Position numbers and translations under genes: made by a program
Shown here: positions 27,001-39,100 of the stretch, piece after piece
Position numbering within the stretch: the stretch's first letter is position 1
Layout: every line of letters starts with the position of its first letter
Assembly (NCBI GenBank): GCA_963971285.1
Contig: OZ020257.1
Span: 15,886,602-15,950,601 of the forward strand
Reading direction: 5' to 3'
From: Astropecten irregularis
Taxonomy: Eukaryota > Echinodermata > Asteroidea > Paxillosida > Astropectinidae
DNA length: 64,000 nt
The notes under the pieces: model-generated
What the model was told of the DNA's origin: nothing
The model's database searches: none
The model's input: the letters and a program-made list of their open reading frames with translations, nothing else

Positions 27001-27371
27001 CGGATCTCATTGACAAGAGGAAAACACCGGAGTACGTCTTGACTCCATCCTCGGAGAACGAGGACTTTGCCGTCCTCCGATTCCACGCAGGTCCTCCGTA
27101 CGAGGTAAATGAAGCCTAGCCAATCCAACGCTTCTCTGTGATGCAACTCCTCCAAGTCCCTGACTCTCTGTGTCTGTCATGTCCTGAAACCAGCCTCAAA
27201 AGTTTCTCCTCATCTCATTCTCCCCATGTTTTTGTCTCTCTCCAGGACATTGCCTTTAAGATCGTCAACCGAGAGTGGGAGTACTCGCACCGTCACGGCT
27301 TCAGATGTCAGTTCAACAACAGCATCTTCCAGTTGTGGTTCCGCTTCAAACGTTACCGCTACCGCAGATGA
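18057..27371 (+). CDS. CACTIN: Cactin, spliceosome-associated protein
   Basis: Eighteen exons: 18057-18145, 18817-19074, 19315-19438, 19607-19672, 20133-20213, 20381-20452, 21380-21442, 21724-21778, 22384-22475, 23100-23253, 23650-23796, 24602-24711, 24898-25109, 25528-25717, 26216-26371, 26659-26742, 26991-27104 and 27246-27371. They give exactly 731 codons (730 aa; human is about 758). Residues 1-130 are Arg/Ser-rich, typical of splicing factors. Next comes the conserved middle region with MGWDEEMMGYTNADNPFGDP and a charged helical stretch (about 200-250). An acidic, variable linker follows at about 440-510. The C-terminal Cactin domain (about 606-730) has PYLWSDKYRPRKPRFFNRV, FEWNKYNQTHYD and the hallmark ending WFRFKRYRYRR. 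In other animals cactin binds the spliceosome and modulates NF-kB/Toll signalling. All junctions are GT-AG. Confidence 0.97.
19917..20050. repeat. tRNA-like foldback repeat in a CACTIN intron
   Basis: The arm gaattcgaaccagtgacct faces aggtcactggttcgaatccc. Both arms carry a GGTTCGAATCC-like pol III B box, one on each strand. The repeat ends 'gctccagtcaatttttctttgtt'. Related copies are at 42.7 kb and, partially, at 5.06 and 54.7 kb. Confidence 0.7.
20526..20883 (+). mobile_element. Complete TTAA-flanked MITE, family 2, in a CACTIN intron
   Basis: TTAA then aggtaatatcatactttgg opens it, and accaaagtatgatacaacct then TTAA closes it. The interior closely matches the 14.25 kb copy, including 'gatcttttaaaagatcaaaaag'. 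It lies in the same orientation as CACTIN, between exons 6 and 7. Confidence 0.8.
20915..21320. repeat. Irregular tandem repeat of CTGGTAAC-type units
   Basis: Repeated variants of 'taactagtactggtaatacagg' and 'ggtaactggtcctggtaacac' fill about 400 bases of a CACTIN intron. Units are diverged, with a period of roughly 22 to 35. Confidence 0.6.
22766..22975. mobile_element. GC-rich foldback element, family 4 copy 2
   Basis: Begins with tctcaggctccggctccgg and ends with agccagagcctaaaccgagg. The interior has 'aaaatagagacttttggctgc' split around family-typical text. It lies in the CACTIN intron before exon 10. Confidence 0.65.
23400..23617 (+). mobile_element. Left-truncated TTAA-flanked MITE, family 2
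   Basis: The right end is preserved ('actaaagtatgatagtatct' then TTAA at 23614-23617). The interior, 'gaacggtatgtttctaccatc', is family-typical. The left terminus is not recognisable. It lies immediately upstream of CACTIN exon 11. Confidence 0.65.
24309..24430. mobile_element. Short inverted-repeat element, family 3 copy 1
   Basis: Termini agggcccgtttgtttaac and gttaaacaaacaggccc are inverted. The interior is rich in GGATCC/GATCC. Other copies are at 42031-42143 and 50320-50395. It lies in a CACTIN intron. Confidence 0.75.
25768..25983. mobile_element. Long-arm foldback element in a CACTIN intron
   Basis: The left arm ggggcctttacgaaatgagg, followed by cttgaggctaggattggg, is mirrored by cccaagcctagcctcaagcc and then atttcataaaggtcct. 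Arms are about 38 bases with few mismatches. I see one copy only. The end motif resembles families with 'atttcataaa' termini. Confidence 0.7.
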
Positions 27372-28409
27372 GAGTCGGTTTTGAAAAGAACCGGGACAGT
27401 GTTTGCAGTTTGTCTACTGTACTGTTATTGAGTTGAGAGAGGGAGGGCTTCACTGCTCTGTGATTAAGTTTAAGAGACAACAAGAGTTGAATTGTCATGA
27501 TTCTAGGACAATTTTGTACAAAGGGGGAAGTGGGTTTTTACTCCTTCCCAAGCAAGAACACTATTGATGAACTACCTGTGCTTATTTTAAACAGTTTCTC
27601 ATTGTTCAGGATGGTAGAGATCAAAGCTTTTTTTTTTGATTGATGGAAACCATTTTTTTTTTATTGGCTACATGATTATTTCTTATCCTCCTATTATTTC
27701 CTCATGAGGAGTTTGGCATCAAGTACAGAGATGCTGTTGTTTCCCGCTCATCTTTGTCATCGGAGAATATTAGATGACATAGTTTTATCATGATTTCATC
27801 GGTAAGATGATAGATCATTGTCCACATCCATAGAGGCCGGAGTAGATAAATGAAACTTGATTTAATACTTTGGTGAATTACATATTTTGTAATATCACTC
27901 AATCAATCAATCAGTTGGAATATGCACCTCGGCAGCGGGTTGCCGCATCTAGCTTCGAGCTGTTCTCCTTTGGTAATATGAAGACCTTTTATTAAATGTA
28001 TGTAACACTAAACACCTCCATCAAACAATTTGTACATAAGTCCATTTTTGCTCTTCTTTCCTTTGTTTTAAGTAATAAAAACAGTCATAAGTTAAGGCAT
28101 CACAACATTTTACTGTGTTAATCCAATTTGTGTTCTTATTATGTAACGTCTGTGGGATGTGCACTGTTGTGCAATTCAACAACAAAAACTTTGCATTTGA
28201 CACACGATTATGTAATACACTTGATGCCTCTGGCATTGGGCATGTTGGGACTGGAAAAATGCCCATACATTTTTAACAAATTCGTAGAGGACAGCAAAAC
28301 AGACACTGCAATAGAAAGAAGCAATTCGTTAGCTTCAACTGCCTTTTTTAATGATCGGTTGCTCACTTTATTGAGACAGCATCCCGTAGGATCTGAAACT
28401 GTCCTCTGT
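27372..28409. other. Convergent 3' UTR interval between CACTIN and LINS1
   Basis: The two stop codons are 1.0 kb apart, tail to tail. A polyadenylation signal for LINS1 on the minus strand (AATAAA at 28367-28372) lies only about 40 bases past its stop. For CACTIN the best candidate is ATTAAA near 27991. No other gene is visible. Confidence 0.55.
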
Positions 28410-31400
28410 TTATGCCATGCTGTCGTACATGTCCTCAACCCTTTTGAGTAGCCTCAGCAGTGGCGTGACTGGGTATGGGAACAGATCGCTGTCGCTGATC
28501 CTCTCAATCAGGAAGCGAAGTCGGATCAATGTGGTCATCGCTTCTTCCAGGGACCGAGACATAAATGTGTGGCTCGTCAACTCCTGGATGTCCCCGGCCG
28601 TCGAGGAATGAGATGATTCTGTACTGGCAGCTGTGTCTCCCCGTGAAAGAGTGGCATCAGGATTGTCTGATGGAGGAACAGTTCTTGATGTGCTGAAGAC
28701 GCCGCCTCTCACTTCAGTCGTCTTCCCTGTCATAGTTTGGTTGGTTCCACCTGTACTTATTAAACTAGTGGATGCGTGCGTTTCTACTGATAAGTCATCT
28801 TCTGATTCATCACCTTGTGATGGCATGTTGGACTGCGACGGAGGACTGTTCCATCCAGCCTCCTGCAAGTCAGAGGTTTGTAAGTCTGAACTTCCCTCTA
28901 TTTTCCTCCTTTTTGATGTTGGGGAATTCTCTCCTAGAGTCTCCTTGTGCTGATCACGATTCTGGCCGATATCGACACCAGCAAGAGTTGGGCTGTCCAC
29001 GACCGAAACGTCATCCGAAGAGGCATTTTCATCGTCTTCACTACTTTCCTCATCGAGCACATCATCAGGAGATTCGTTGGAACGTGCCTTTGCACCCATT
29101 GAGCTCATGCTCAGGTGAGAATGGCAAAACCACTTCCAGTCGCCGATGACAGCGTGCAGGTACTGCACGAAGTACTCCAGGTACGGAGTCTCGGTCGATA
29201 TCAGCAAGTCGAGGAGCACACTCGGATCGTGGACGACGGTGTCCAGGAATGTAGCGAATATTCTGTGGGGATTGAGATGGATCTCAAGCAGTTGACTGGG
29301 AGGTAGTGACCGGACGGCTTTCTGGAGGTCTAAACAGCAGTGCATAGCCCACACGAGGCTGTCGTCCTGGTCGGCAAACACCTTGAAAAGCCACAGGGGA
29401 AGGTCGGACGACACATCCAGGCCAACCTTTGAGCCGACGTAACTGGACAGGACATGCAGACATTTCTCAACACCTGTTTATTGTGAAAAACAGCAAAAGT
29501 TTTAGTACCAAATGAAAATTTGTAAATTCTACACTTACTATATTGTGAGTTCACCAAATTATCACGACTGAATTGAAAAAGAGATAAGAGCATGAGCAAC
29601 AAGGAAATGGGTAGTGATATCGAACACAGCATATTCCCGTGCCTTACCTTCTTCTGTGAGGCTGCTCTTGCAGTTACCATCGCAGAGGAGTATCCTCATT
29701 GCGGAAAACGTTACCCGGCAAAGTTTCCGTAGTAACGTCCGATCCCCCAATTCAACATCATCATCTCCTGCATCTGGAGTCCCACAGTTGAGAAAATGTC
29801 CTCCCCCAAACCCAAGAGGACCATTCTCATATGGGATGCCGTCAAAAAGGTTTCCATTGACAACCAAGTCAAGAAAACTATTTGCCACGTTGACTGAATG
29901 AAGATGATGGGTAGGGCTGGAGTGTGTTTCAGTTCCAGTTGTTTGGTTTGTGAGTAAAAGGAAGATATCAAGGGTTCTCTTTAGAATAATGACATCATGG
30001 CAATATTCCTGGAAGAGTCTCATGAGAGGAGTGGTCAGGTTTGCCGTGAAGGTTGTCCAGTTTTGGTCTCTGGTACCGTCCTGTTTCAGCAAAGCGAATG
30101 CAAGATCCAGGAGTGATCCCAGGAGAAGGGTGATGTGGGGGATGTTATCCACTCTCCATCTCGGTGGTCGTTGGGCAGATGCTGGTTGAGCAAAGACATG
30201 AAGCATTTCGGGGAGGTTGATGTACAGGAGATGCGTCAACTCTGACTGCTGACCTGGAAGAATTAAATAAACAACTTTGGAAACAAATTGTTCTAAATAC
30301 TTGTACAGTATACACTACGGCAGTTTATGATCCTGTTCTTATCAGGTGAGGTGTAATTCTTACTGATGAAACAGCTGACTTAATGCATTTCCTAGATTGA
30401 TACCCATCATTTACCAGGGTGTTTACCTTGGAGTTTTTCACAGCCTTCTTCATCAGTCAGCATGCTAGCTATCCTTGTGCATATTTCCCTTCCTTTCGTC
30501 CTTTCGCATCGCCCCTTTAGCTCTCTGCTTGTCTTCTTGTCACTGAGCTTCCTCAGAAGATGCCGGCAAAGGTCAAAGGTGAAGATCACGTGGTTGATCT
30601 GACCCGTGCTGACGCTGCTGGGACTCGGGTCATCCGATGGTGGCTGGATTGTCCTGGCATGGCTCTCATCGTCCTGGCTACCATTTACTCCGCTTCGACT
30701 CGTCCGACCTCGGTTCAACTGACCCATGCTGTCCCAATCCCGACAGACCCGTCTCGAATTGCCGCGATCAGTCTGACCTTGAACTGCCTCCCCGTGATCA
30801 GGATGACCCTTCTGTGATTGATTGATCTGACATGGGTCAGTCCTAGACTTGATGATCTCCCCTGAATAAGCGGTACTATCCACATCGACCTGGTTAGGGT
30901 CAGTGCTTGGCAGATGACTTGCTGTCACTAACTGTTGACATGTAACAGACATAAATGCCTTGATAGTCGCCAAACTTCTACGAAGGTGATGTTGGAGGAA
31001 TGATGCAGACTTCACCTGTATAAAGTGCAGTAATCACAAAAAAATACACATTACTTTAATGATAAGGAGAATAATTTAGATTTAAAACAGTGCAAGCATG
31101 GTTCAGTAATCAGGAAAGCTCGGCTTCTAAATAATGTGTGTGCATTATGAAACCTATTCCACTGGGTTCTTAAGTCACAGTCGGCACTCTGATACTAGAA
31201 ATTCATCTCTTTAGATCAATAGCCATCAATTTCAATGAATGATTCTGACTGGACTATCCAGACCGTAAACACTGATAAATTTTATGAAAACAGGACGAGT
31301 GGCAGCTCATTAGGCACTACCTATTTAAAATGATCAACACAAGTAATAAACTGCTACAAACTGTTCATCAGCCAAAATTACCTGAAATATATCAAATGCT

Positions 31401-32801
31401 TGGAGTTGTGAGGGCTGAAGCGTTTCGATCCTAGCAGGATCTTTCTAAAAGGCTAAATGAGAAGGGACAAGAACAAGCATGTCATTAAGCCTCTGAGAAA
31501 GATCTTGCTAGGATCGAAACGCATCAGGCCCTCCCATCTCCAAGTATTTGAAATGATAACACACTCCTCAAAAAAAAAAAAAAATTCTTTCCAGAGCGTG
31601 AAACAAATGCCATCAGACAGGAATTGCATGCCGAGTATTAAGGATACCGGGTACTCAGCAAGCTCAATCTTTAAAGGAATTGATAATTTTACCTTGTCAA
31701 TGACAACTGATGACAGTACAGCAGTTGCCATTTGACATGCTAGGAATGCAACAAGTCTATCCTCCGATGCCAAGAGCCTGCCCTGTGCAATTTAGACAAA
31801 AGAATTATGGTAAGGAAATCACTTCAAGACAATCAAGTCATTAACGATCTAGCAATTACTAGAAAGGTCGCTGACAAGCCAGCTCTATTCAAAGATGACA
31901 AGAAGTGATAAAAGCAAAATATGAATCAACAGAGCCAAGATTGGCAGAGGAATTCCATACATTTTGTCTCATAAACCTCTGTGTGTGGATCAGATTGATT
32001 GAAGTGTATAAACATTTTGTTATTATTATTAGAACTTTGTAAAATTCTATTTCCCAATTCATGCCACCTTTTTGGAAATATACAAAATGTTGATGCATAC
32101 CGGACAATCTTCACCAACACATACCTGCAAATTTTGCAAAATGGCATCATTTATTATGTTTATGAGACAAGATTTATTTAGAACATGTTAGGCCCTATTA
32201 CAAAGAGCAAATCATTTTGAAGCCTGATTTGTAGAATTACCAATTCTTCAAGAAGTAACCCTGGGCCTGTCATAGCAAGCTGCAAGTGTTGTAACCGTTC
32301 ACAGTGTGTGGACTCAAACAATTCTTTGCCAACTGTCAGACAAAGCAGCGTCCTGCCTCGGAGAGCATCGAACTGATGTTCCTCCTCCATCCCACATGAT
32401 TTGCCTCCATCATGCTCGCATCCAGTGACATCACCTCCAGTCTTATTATCCAGTTGCTTCTGACAACCAGATGTCTGCATTAGGGGTTGCTCCGAGAAAA
32501 CCTCATTACGTGGCATCTGAAATTTTGAAGAAGAATCTTTCCCAGTGTCACTTTCCTGCTCAAGATCTTTCAGATCCCTTTCATCTAAAGCAGTCTTAGC
32601 ATGCTTAGCAGCAATGTCTTGCTTATTAACACTTCTCGCTGCAGGATTATTAGCTGTGTGCCTGTCATCAGGTAGCCTCTGTATCCAGCCTGAAAATGAA
32701 GACATCCGCTGCAAGTCAAGTTCCTCATTGATAGAGCAGAGGCATGTCTTATCACAGAGATGTCTGTGCAGAATTTCGACTCTGGTTTCCTTTGTAGCCA
32801 T
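28410..32801 (-). CDS. LINS1: Protein Lines homolog
   Basis: Five coding exons, read right to left: 32241-32801, 31693-31782, 30427-31015, 29648-30253 and 28410-29473. They splice in phase to 969 aa. The start chosen is the ATG beginning MATKETRVEIL. Upstream in-frame codons are open, so a longer start is possible. Lines-family signatures are in the last two exons: ELTHLLYINLPEML; the block LWLFKVFADQDDSL; LNPHRIFATFL; LLDLLISTETPYLEYFVQYL; and the C-terminal FPYPVTPLLRLLKRVE. Between them sit long Ser/Asp-rich low-complexity stretches, which explain why it is longer than human LINS1 (757 aa). In Drosophila, Lines is a segment-polarity regulator that moves between nucleus and cytoplasm. Human LINS1 is linked to cognitive development, mechanism unclear. 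The gene runs tail to tail with CACTIN and head to head with OTUD7. A possible non-coding first exon ends near 33345. Confidence 0.85.
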
Positions 32802-33039
32802 GATAAAACCTGCCGATGCAAAATTATCATCAATCTGAAAAGGAAAGATCAAAAGAGAGAAAGGAAATTTCTGTCTCATGTTTAAACTTGCCAATTGTAA
32901 AGTTTGGGACCCGCCTCTGTTTTGTATCACATGCCAGAAAAATATGTTCCGTTGCGCATGCTGGGCAAGTCTTATGATAAAAACACACCAAAGTCGATAA
33001 TTTAAATTTTCGATAAACCTGACTTTTTTCAAGTAGGCC

Positions 33040-33190
33040 TAGGCTAGGCCCCCTACTAGGCCCTAGTACTCTAGCCTAATTGTCAATAGGCCTACAACTA
33101 TAGGCCCTACTAGTTACAAGTACACTGGTACATGTAGGCCCCTACAACTGACAACCATCCAAGTAGGGGCCTACAATTTTACAAAACTTT
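33040..33190. repeat. TAGGCC-rich block upstream of LINS1
   Basis: Dense repeats of taggcc, ggccta and ctaggcc without a fixed period. Similar clusters occur upstream of COX5A (52120-52260) and upstream of the small coiled-coil gene (17565-17640). Confidence 0.5.
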
Positions 33191-34098
33191 AAACTGTTAT
33201 TGAGTGTTAAAACGATTTACATGATTTAAATTAAATAGGCTAGCTGCAGAACAATGTAGGCATAAAAGATACATTTTCCTGTAAAGTGTAAGGGCATAGG
33301 GGCAGGAAGAATCAGTATAAACGTCAGCGGTAATGTAAACACGTACCTCCTTAGAGAAAAACAAGCATTTTACTTGAACTTTGAAGCAGACGATTGTCAC
33401 TATTTTTAGACACCGAATGTTGACGGGCGCCACCACGTGGCAGCGATGTTGTGATAATGCTGTTTTTATTCCTATCTGGGTTTTCATTTGTATTTGGTCT
33501 GAATCATTCAACATTGCTGTTTCAACCTCGTTTTTATTTTACGTGATTTTCAAAATCAGCTGTAGTGCTAGAAGCACACTGCAAAATACGGTGGACAGTC
33601 ACGGGGATGAGGATAGACTCACGTAGACTGACCCAATTACAAACCAAATCGACAACATTCACAAGTACACGAAGTTGAAGAGTTCTGACATGTCGTGTAG
33701 GTTTCAAGTTGAAAAAGTCAAGAAAAGTCACCGAAAGTGACGATCGTCAGTTTGTGTACATGCACCAGATATACTGCAACGGACTTCAGACTATACCGAA
33801 GGTAGGAAAGCACGAAATGTCGTATTTCTCCGTTCTCGTAAGCCTGGTTGCGACTGACTGTGGTCTGTGCACTATCAAAATGATTTGAGGATCTTCAATC
33901 ATCTTCAACACTCAACGAACCTCGCTTTATTTGTTAGAACTATAATCATTAAATTACTTGACATGAGAAAAAAAATTTATCTCACACTGAACACAGAAAG
34001 AGAGTCTTTTTGATGATTTTTCTCTCCACATGCTCAACCCGCAAGCTAACCCAAAATTGAAACTGTCTGAATTTCGTCAATGGGGGCAGCAGATATTT

Positions 34099-34181
34099 CA
34101 TGAAAAGGCTCCGTAATATGACGTCATGAGCTTTTCATTAAATGAATAGCTCATGACGTCATATTACGGAGCCTTTTCATG
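34099..34181. repeat. Near-perfect 83-bp palindrome
   Basis: A 34-base arm (34099-34132, starting catgaaaaggctccgtaat) returns as its exact inverse at 34148-34181. The 15-base centre is itself close to palindromic (ttcatt-a-aatgaa). An extra copy of the arm's outer end overlaps at 34178-34194. Both arms contain TGACGTCA, the classic CREB/ATF site. The palindrome lies 20 bases from the edge of the inverted duplication starting at 34202. Confidence 0.85.
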
Positions 34182-34201
34182 AAAAGGCTCCGTAGTAGTT
34201 T

Positions 34202-34913
34202 TTGTAGTTTTTGCCAAGGTATTTTTATTGAGGGAGCTTTGGGTTTGAATGTGCAGTATGTCATATAATCCGAGCGCATTATTTATCCTATTTGTCACTG
34301 AAAGTCTGAATGTACATGTACAAACTACTGTACAGTCAACAATGTACACTTGACACTTGAAGATCTGAGTTTGTTGAAGGAGAGGTTTCCCATCATGGAG
34401 GTCCCATAACTGACGGGTATGCCAGTTATGTCAAGTTCATTGTGCACACATTCCACTTGATGAATAATATTCTAGCATGTTTTCATTAGACTTCTTCATA
34501 CCCGCTGTGCTGAGTGTGAGTGCAACAATGAATAGGCCTAAAACATTTAACAAAATACACAGCCCTCTGAATACATGTAGTTCTTATAGGAGAAACAAAA
34601 TATGTAGTTGTACGTATAAAAGTCCATAGCTCTGAAAGCTTAAAATTTATACACTTAAGTTTACAAAATTGAATCACAGCGCAATACACTTTGCATGCAA
34701 ACTATGGGCAATGGACCGCAAGTAACACTCACAAATTCCTGTAAATAGCGGTTCAACGGACCCACACAAAGCCAGTCAGCCAGTGGCATGTAACATGTAT
34801 ACATATGTACATGAAATACTAGTTTATATGGGACCACTGAACCAATATTTAGGCCTATGGGTGTGAACTCATTGGAAAACTCAAAAATATTAGAATTTAT
34901 GAGTAAGAATACA
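34202..34913 (-). repeat. Left arm of a permuted inverted duplication (A'-B')
   Basis: Read on the minus strand this is block A' (34913-34662) directly followed by block B' (34662-34202). Both blocks recur on the plus strand at 37694-37945 and 36787-37245 with nearly identical sequence, but in swapped order. The join between A' and B' falls on a 2-3 base overlap (ta/gta). ORFs in it are shared between the two places but have no gene features. Confidence 0.88.
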
Positions 34914-36189
34914 TACAACTTTTCACGGCAGCATAGACGGACGGCTGCAGACAATAATATAGTAAAAATTTGTTAACTCAAACCTCAGGGGAATGGACAA
35001 AAATTACGAGTTATCCGAATTTCTAGCTAAAATTAATGGATTTTGCCGACTTGCGAACAGAAACATCATTATTTGTACTCCGACATACACAACATTACAG
35101 TACACATGATACCGTGTATGTCCGTGGTTGTCATTTTAATTGGAGTACGTACACTAAAATATTTATATTTTGCAGTGTACATTTGTTGTCCCAAATCTTC
35201 ATTAGAGAAAGATAAAGTTTATAAAAGTTATTTTTACCTAAAAGTTTTATTTCTACTAAAAAATAAACCATAGTCAGATAGCCAAAGTTTTGTTTGTGAG
35301 GCAAATTTTTCATGTTGTTCGTTTTTGTGTGTTGTATACGTATACTTTCGCTGTAATACATGTAATAGTCTTTGTCCAAGATGTTAGTGGATCGATCGCT
35401 GTAATTTTGTAGTGCGCCCTCACACGACTGATTCAGACCAGCACAACCCACAGTTCTTTGATTGTCAGGGATGAAATGCAGCTTATTATTTGTACTCACG
35501 ATCATTCCGTTTGATGAAAATCTATGTTTTCTGACCAAAACTTACCCCAAAAATGTACTTGCGTAAAAAATTCCCCAAGGCCCAAATGACAACAAGGACA
35601 TCCCAAATTGGCTTGAAAATCACTCTGGACATGTATTTTTCTCCGAGTGTGAGGGATGAAATGCAGAATATTTTTTGTGCTGGTGATCATCCCGTGTGAA
35701 TGAAAATCGATGTTTTTCCGATGAAAAACCAGACAATAATTTTGAGTCATTTTGGAGCGTCCGCCATCTTGGTGTGGCTCTCCGCCAATTAGAAACAAGC
35801 TTGCGGACACGTGTGTGTGTGTTGTAAATTAAAACTAAATTCTGTTTCACTACTGTTGGAATGATCAGACATCATGTTTTAATTTATACTACTCCTACGT
35901 CAAACTTTCAGATACAAACATGTCATGTAATTTGTATCTTTCAGATTCAGCACATCGTCAGAATGAAGTAGTGTAAGAGTTTGGAGCGTCAAGCGCCACC
36001 ACTGTGCCTTACAAACCATCTACCTTTGCAACGTGCACCGTGAGAACAGATCTAGACAGCATTTATCTGGGAAGTGAAGGATAGCCAGCCGGCGGTCCAG
36101 GGCACACCATTTATGACTGTTCCAACTGCCACGTCGGAATAATACATTGCAGATTGTGTACAGGGCTGCGGGTTCAAGAACCAGGAGCC

Positions 36190-39100
36190 ATGGATCGTAG
36201 TGCTGTACTTGCAAGATTCGTGGAAGTTACAGGCATCGATGCAGGACTGGCCAGAGATCTTCTTGCAGGTAAAACACAAATTGTATTGAATAGCCTGAAT
36301 GACATGAATGGTTGTAGGCTGTATTCAAGTAATGGACCATGAATTCACATCGTTTTCTATCACTGTAAGTTGTATTTTAAAGTTTTTAAATAGTGCATTC
36401 TTCAAGTTTGCGATGGATTGCCCAGTTTCCAACATACACCTGTTATGCCTGTACATACGTCCGAGTGCAAAATAAACATAATGATAGACAGGTGCATTAC
36501 ATGTACATGTACAGTGTGACAACATTTTAAATGTATACATGTGTACATGTCATGTAGTATTATGAGACTATGAAGCTATGATAAAATGCCGGTCTCCAAT
36601 CATGCCAATAACAAAATAGATTTGGTTTTTAATTACAATGTGCATGTTGTACATGTACTCTAGTGTAAGTCCTACGTTTCTACATGGTATTATTTATAAT
36701 ACATGTTGCTGTTGTTGCACATAATATATACACTGAACTTTTAAAGTTTTACCAAGTTATTTGAACATTGATTTTTGTTAAATTACTAAACTTAAGTGTA
36801 TAAATTTTAAGCTTTCAGAGCTATGGACTTTTATACGTACAACTACATATTTTGTTTCTCCTATAAGAACTACATGTATTCAGAGGGCTGTGTATTTTGT
36901 TAAATGTTTTAGGCCTATTCATTGCTGCACTCACACTCAGCACAGCGGGTATAAAGAAGTCTAATGAAAACATACTAGAATATTATTCATCAGTTGGAAT
37001 GTGTGCACAATGAACTTGACATAACTGGCATACCAGTCAGTTATGGGACCTCCATGGGAAACATCTCCTTCAACAAACTCAGATCTTCAAGTGTCAAGTG
37101 TACATTGTTGACTGTACAGTAGTTTGTACATGTACATTCAGACTTTCAGTGACAAATAGGATAAATAATGCGCTCGGATTATATGACATACTGCACATTC
37201 AAACCCAAAGCTCCCTCAATAAAAATACCTTGGCAAAAACTACAATTGAAATGCCAGAAATGCATGCGTACAAGTATCAAAGTTGCTGAAAAAGACTGTT
37301 CGATTTTCCACTAGTGTTCATTTTTTTCTAAATAAAAAAATGTAATTATAAGTTTTTAAGAATTTGTAATTTTTAATCAGGCCCACACACCTGCCTACTA
37401 AATTTTTTAATTTCTAGTGTACTTAAAGGTGTGCCAGCACATTGTGTTACAAAAGTTACATAAATAGTCAAATTTAAGGAAACTCTTCATTAGAGCAAAC
37501 TGACGAGAAACTTTTATTCCTACATGTTAGAAACCTTTTGGAAGTTTGTTTTAGCCAAACATTCAATGGAATCAATGGATTTCATTTGCAAGATTACCAG
37601 ATTACATGTACATGGAAGTTCTTTATTTAATTACTGCACTCATGATACAAATACACGTATACATGTAATTTATACCAGTGATTCCACTGATTTTGTATTC
37701 TTACTCATAAATTCTAATATTTTTGAGTTTTCCAATGAGTTCACACCCATAGGCCTAAATATTGGTTCAGTGGTCCCATATAAACTAGTATTTCATGTAC
37801 ATATGTATACATGTTACATGCCACTGGCTGACTGGCTTTGTGTGGGTCCGTTGAACCGCTATTTACAGGAATTTGTTAGTGTTACTTGCGGTCCATTGCC
37901 CATAGTTTGCATGCAAAGTGTATTGCGCTGTGATTCAATTTTGTATTGATTGTGTTGGAAATTACGTGTTTATATTCACTCAAGGTTGACACAAAAATAG
38001 TATGGTTCAATGCTTGTTGTACATGTACATGTACATGTACATGTACATCTAATGCTACATCATAGAGTTAAATAAAAAACTAGAGTGTGCACTCTGCGCG
38101 TGTTGCTCGAACCATGGCCAGCGCCATTGCATTGAGGAAACAAGGGAAAACGCGCGCGTCCCGTTTCAAATTATGCGTACATATTCTTACCCCGGTTCGT
38201 GCGCGCAGCACTGTGCATAAAATATACGTCGCGTCACGCACAGTGCGCGCAGTTCTTCGAGCAACATCCGGGTACCGTTTTTTGGACTCTACTGCGGTTG
38301 CTCAGTCACCCCAACTAAAATGGCGTCTGCGCGTCCATGCCAGAGTGCCAAGAGCACGCACATTGAATACGAAGCGCGCACTCTAGTTTTTTATTTAACT
38401 CTATGTGCTACCTACACTGCATACATACATGTAGGCCTATAGTCCTGATTATTTTGTTACAATTTACATGGTGATGAAGTGTAGACAAAAGTTACACAAT
38501 TTAGGCCTATACTGCTATTATGATGATTCAAGAAACATGCTCAGACTTACACAAATTTGAAATTTTTTGATACATTTTTTCCCGTTCTTTTCAACTTTGT
38601 TTTCTTTTTCCCCACCCATTTTTAGGAAGTAGGCCTTTGCTTTGAACCTAGGCCATTCACATTCACATGTTGTGAAACTGTACAGTTATGTGCATTGACA
38701 TGTACATTGATACAAACTGTACATGTACGTACATATGTATACACCTGTACATGAAAGACTTAAATTTTTACATTAACTGTTCACAAGTTTAATAGTGTAT
38801 GCTTGTACACATACATGTAGGCCTACATGTACACAGGCTGACACTGACAGGTGACTGTAGTGTGCACATTTTATACTACAGGTACAAAGTGTACATACTG
38901 TACACTGTACATTATGTATGTATGTATGCATGCATTAAAAACATGTACAAAATACATTTGTGCATTGTAACAAATCAGTCCTGTGCCCTTTAAAATAATC
39001 CCATGTGTACAGACAAGGAACGATGTAATTTCTCTTTGGGAAATGGTCATTAATTTGAGGAAGGCAAAATAATCTACATACATTTCCAAGGGTATTAACT

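Noticed and set aside
28417-29306. Plus-strand ORFs opposite LINS1
   Set aside because: Antisense shadows of the long LINS1 terminal exon.
34164-37949. Duplicated ORFs of 61-141 codons as a gene family
   Set aside because: Identical peptides appear at both places only because the DNA blocks are duplicated. They lack domains, splice signals or codon bias.
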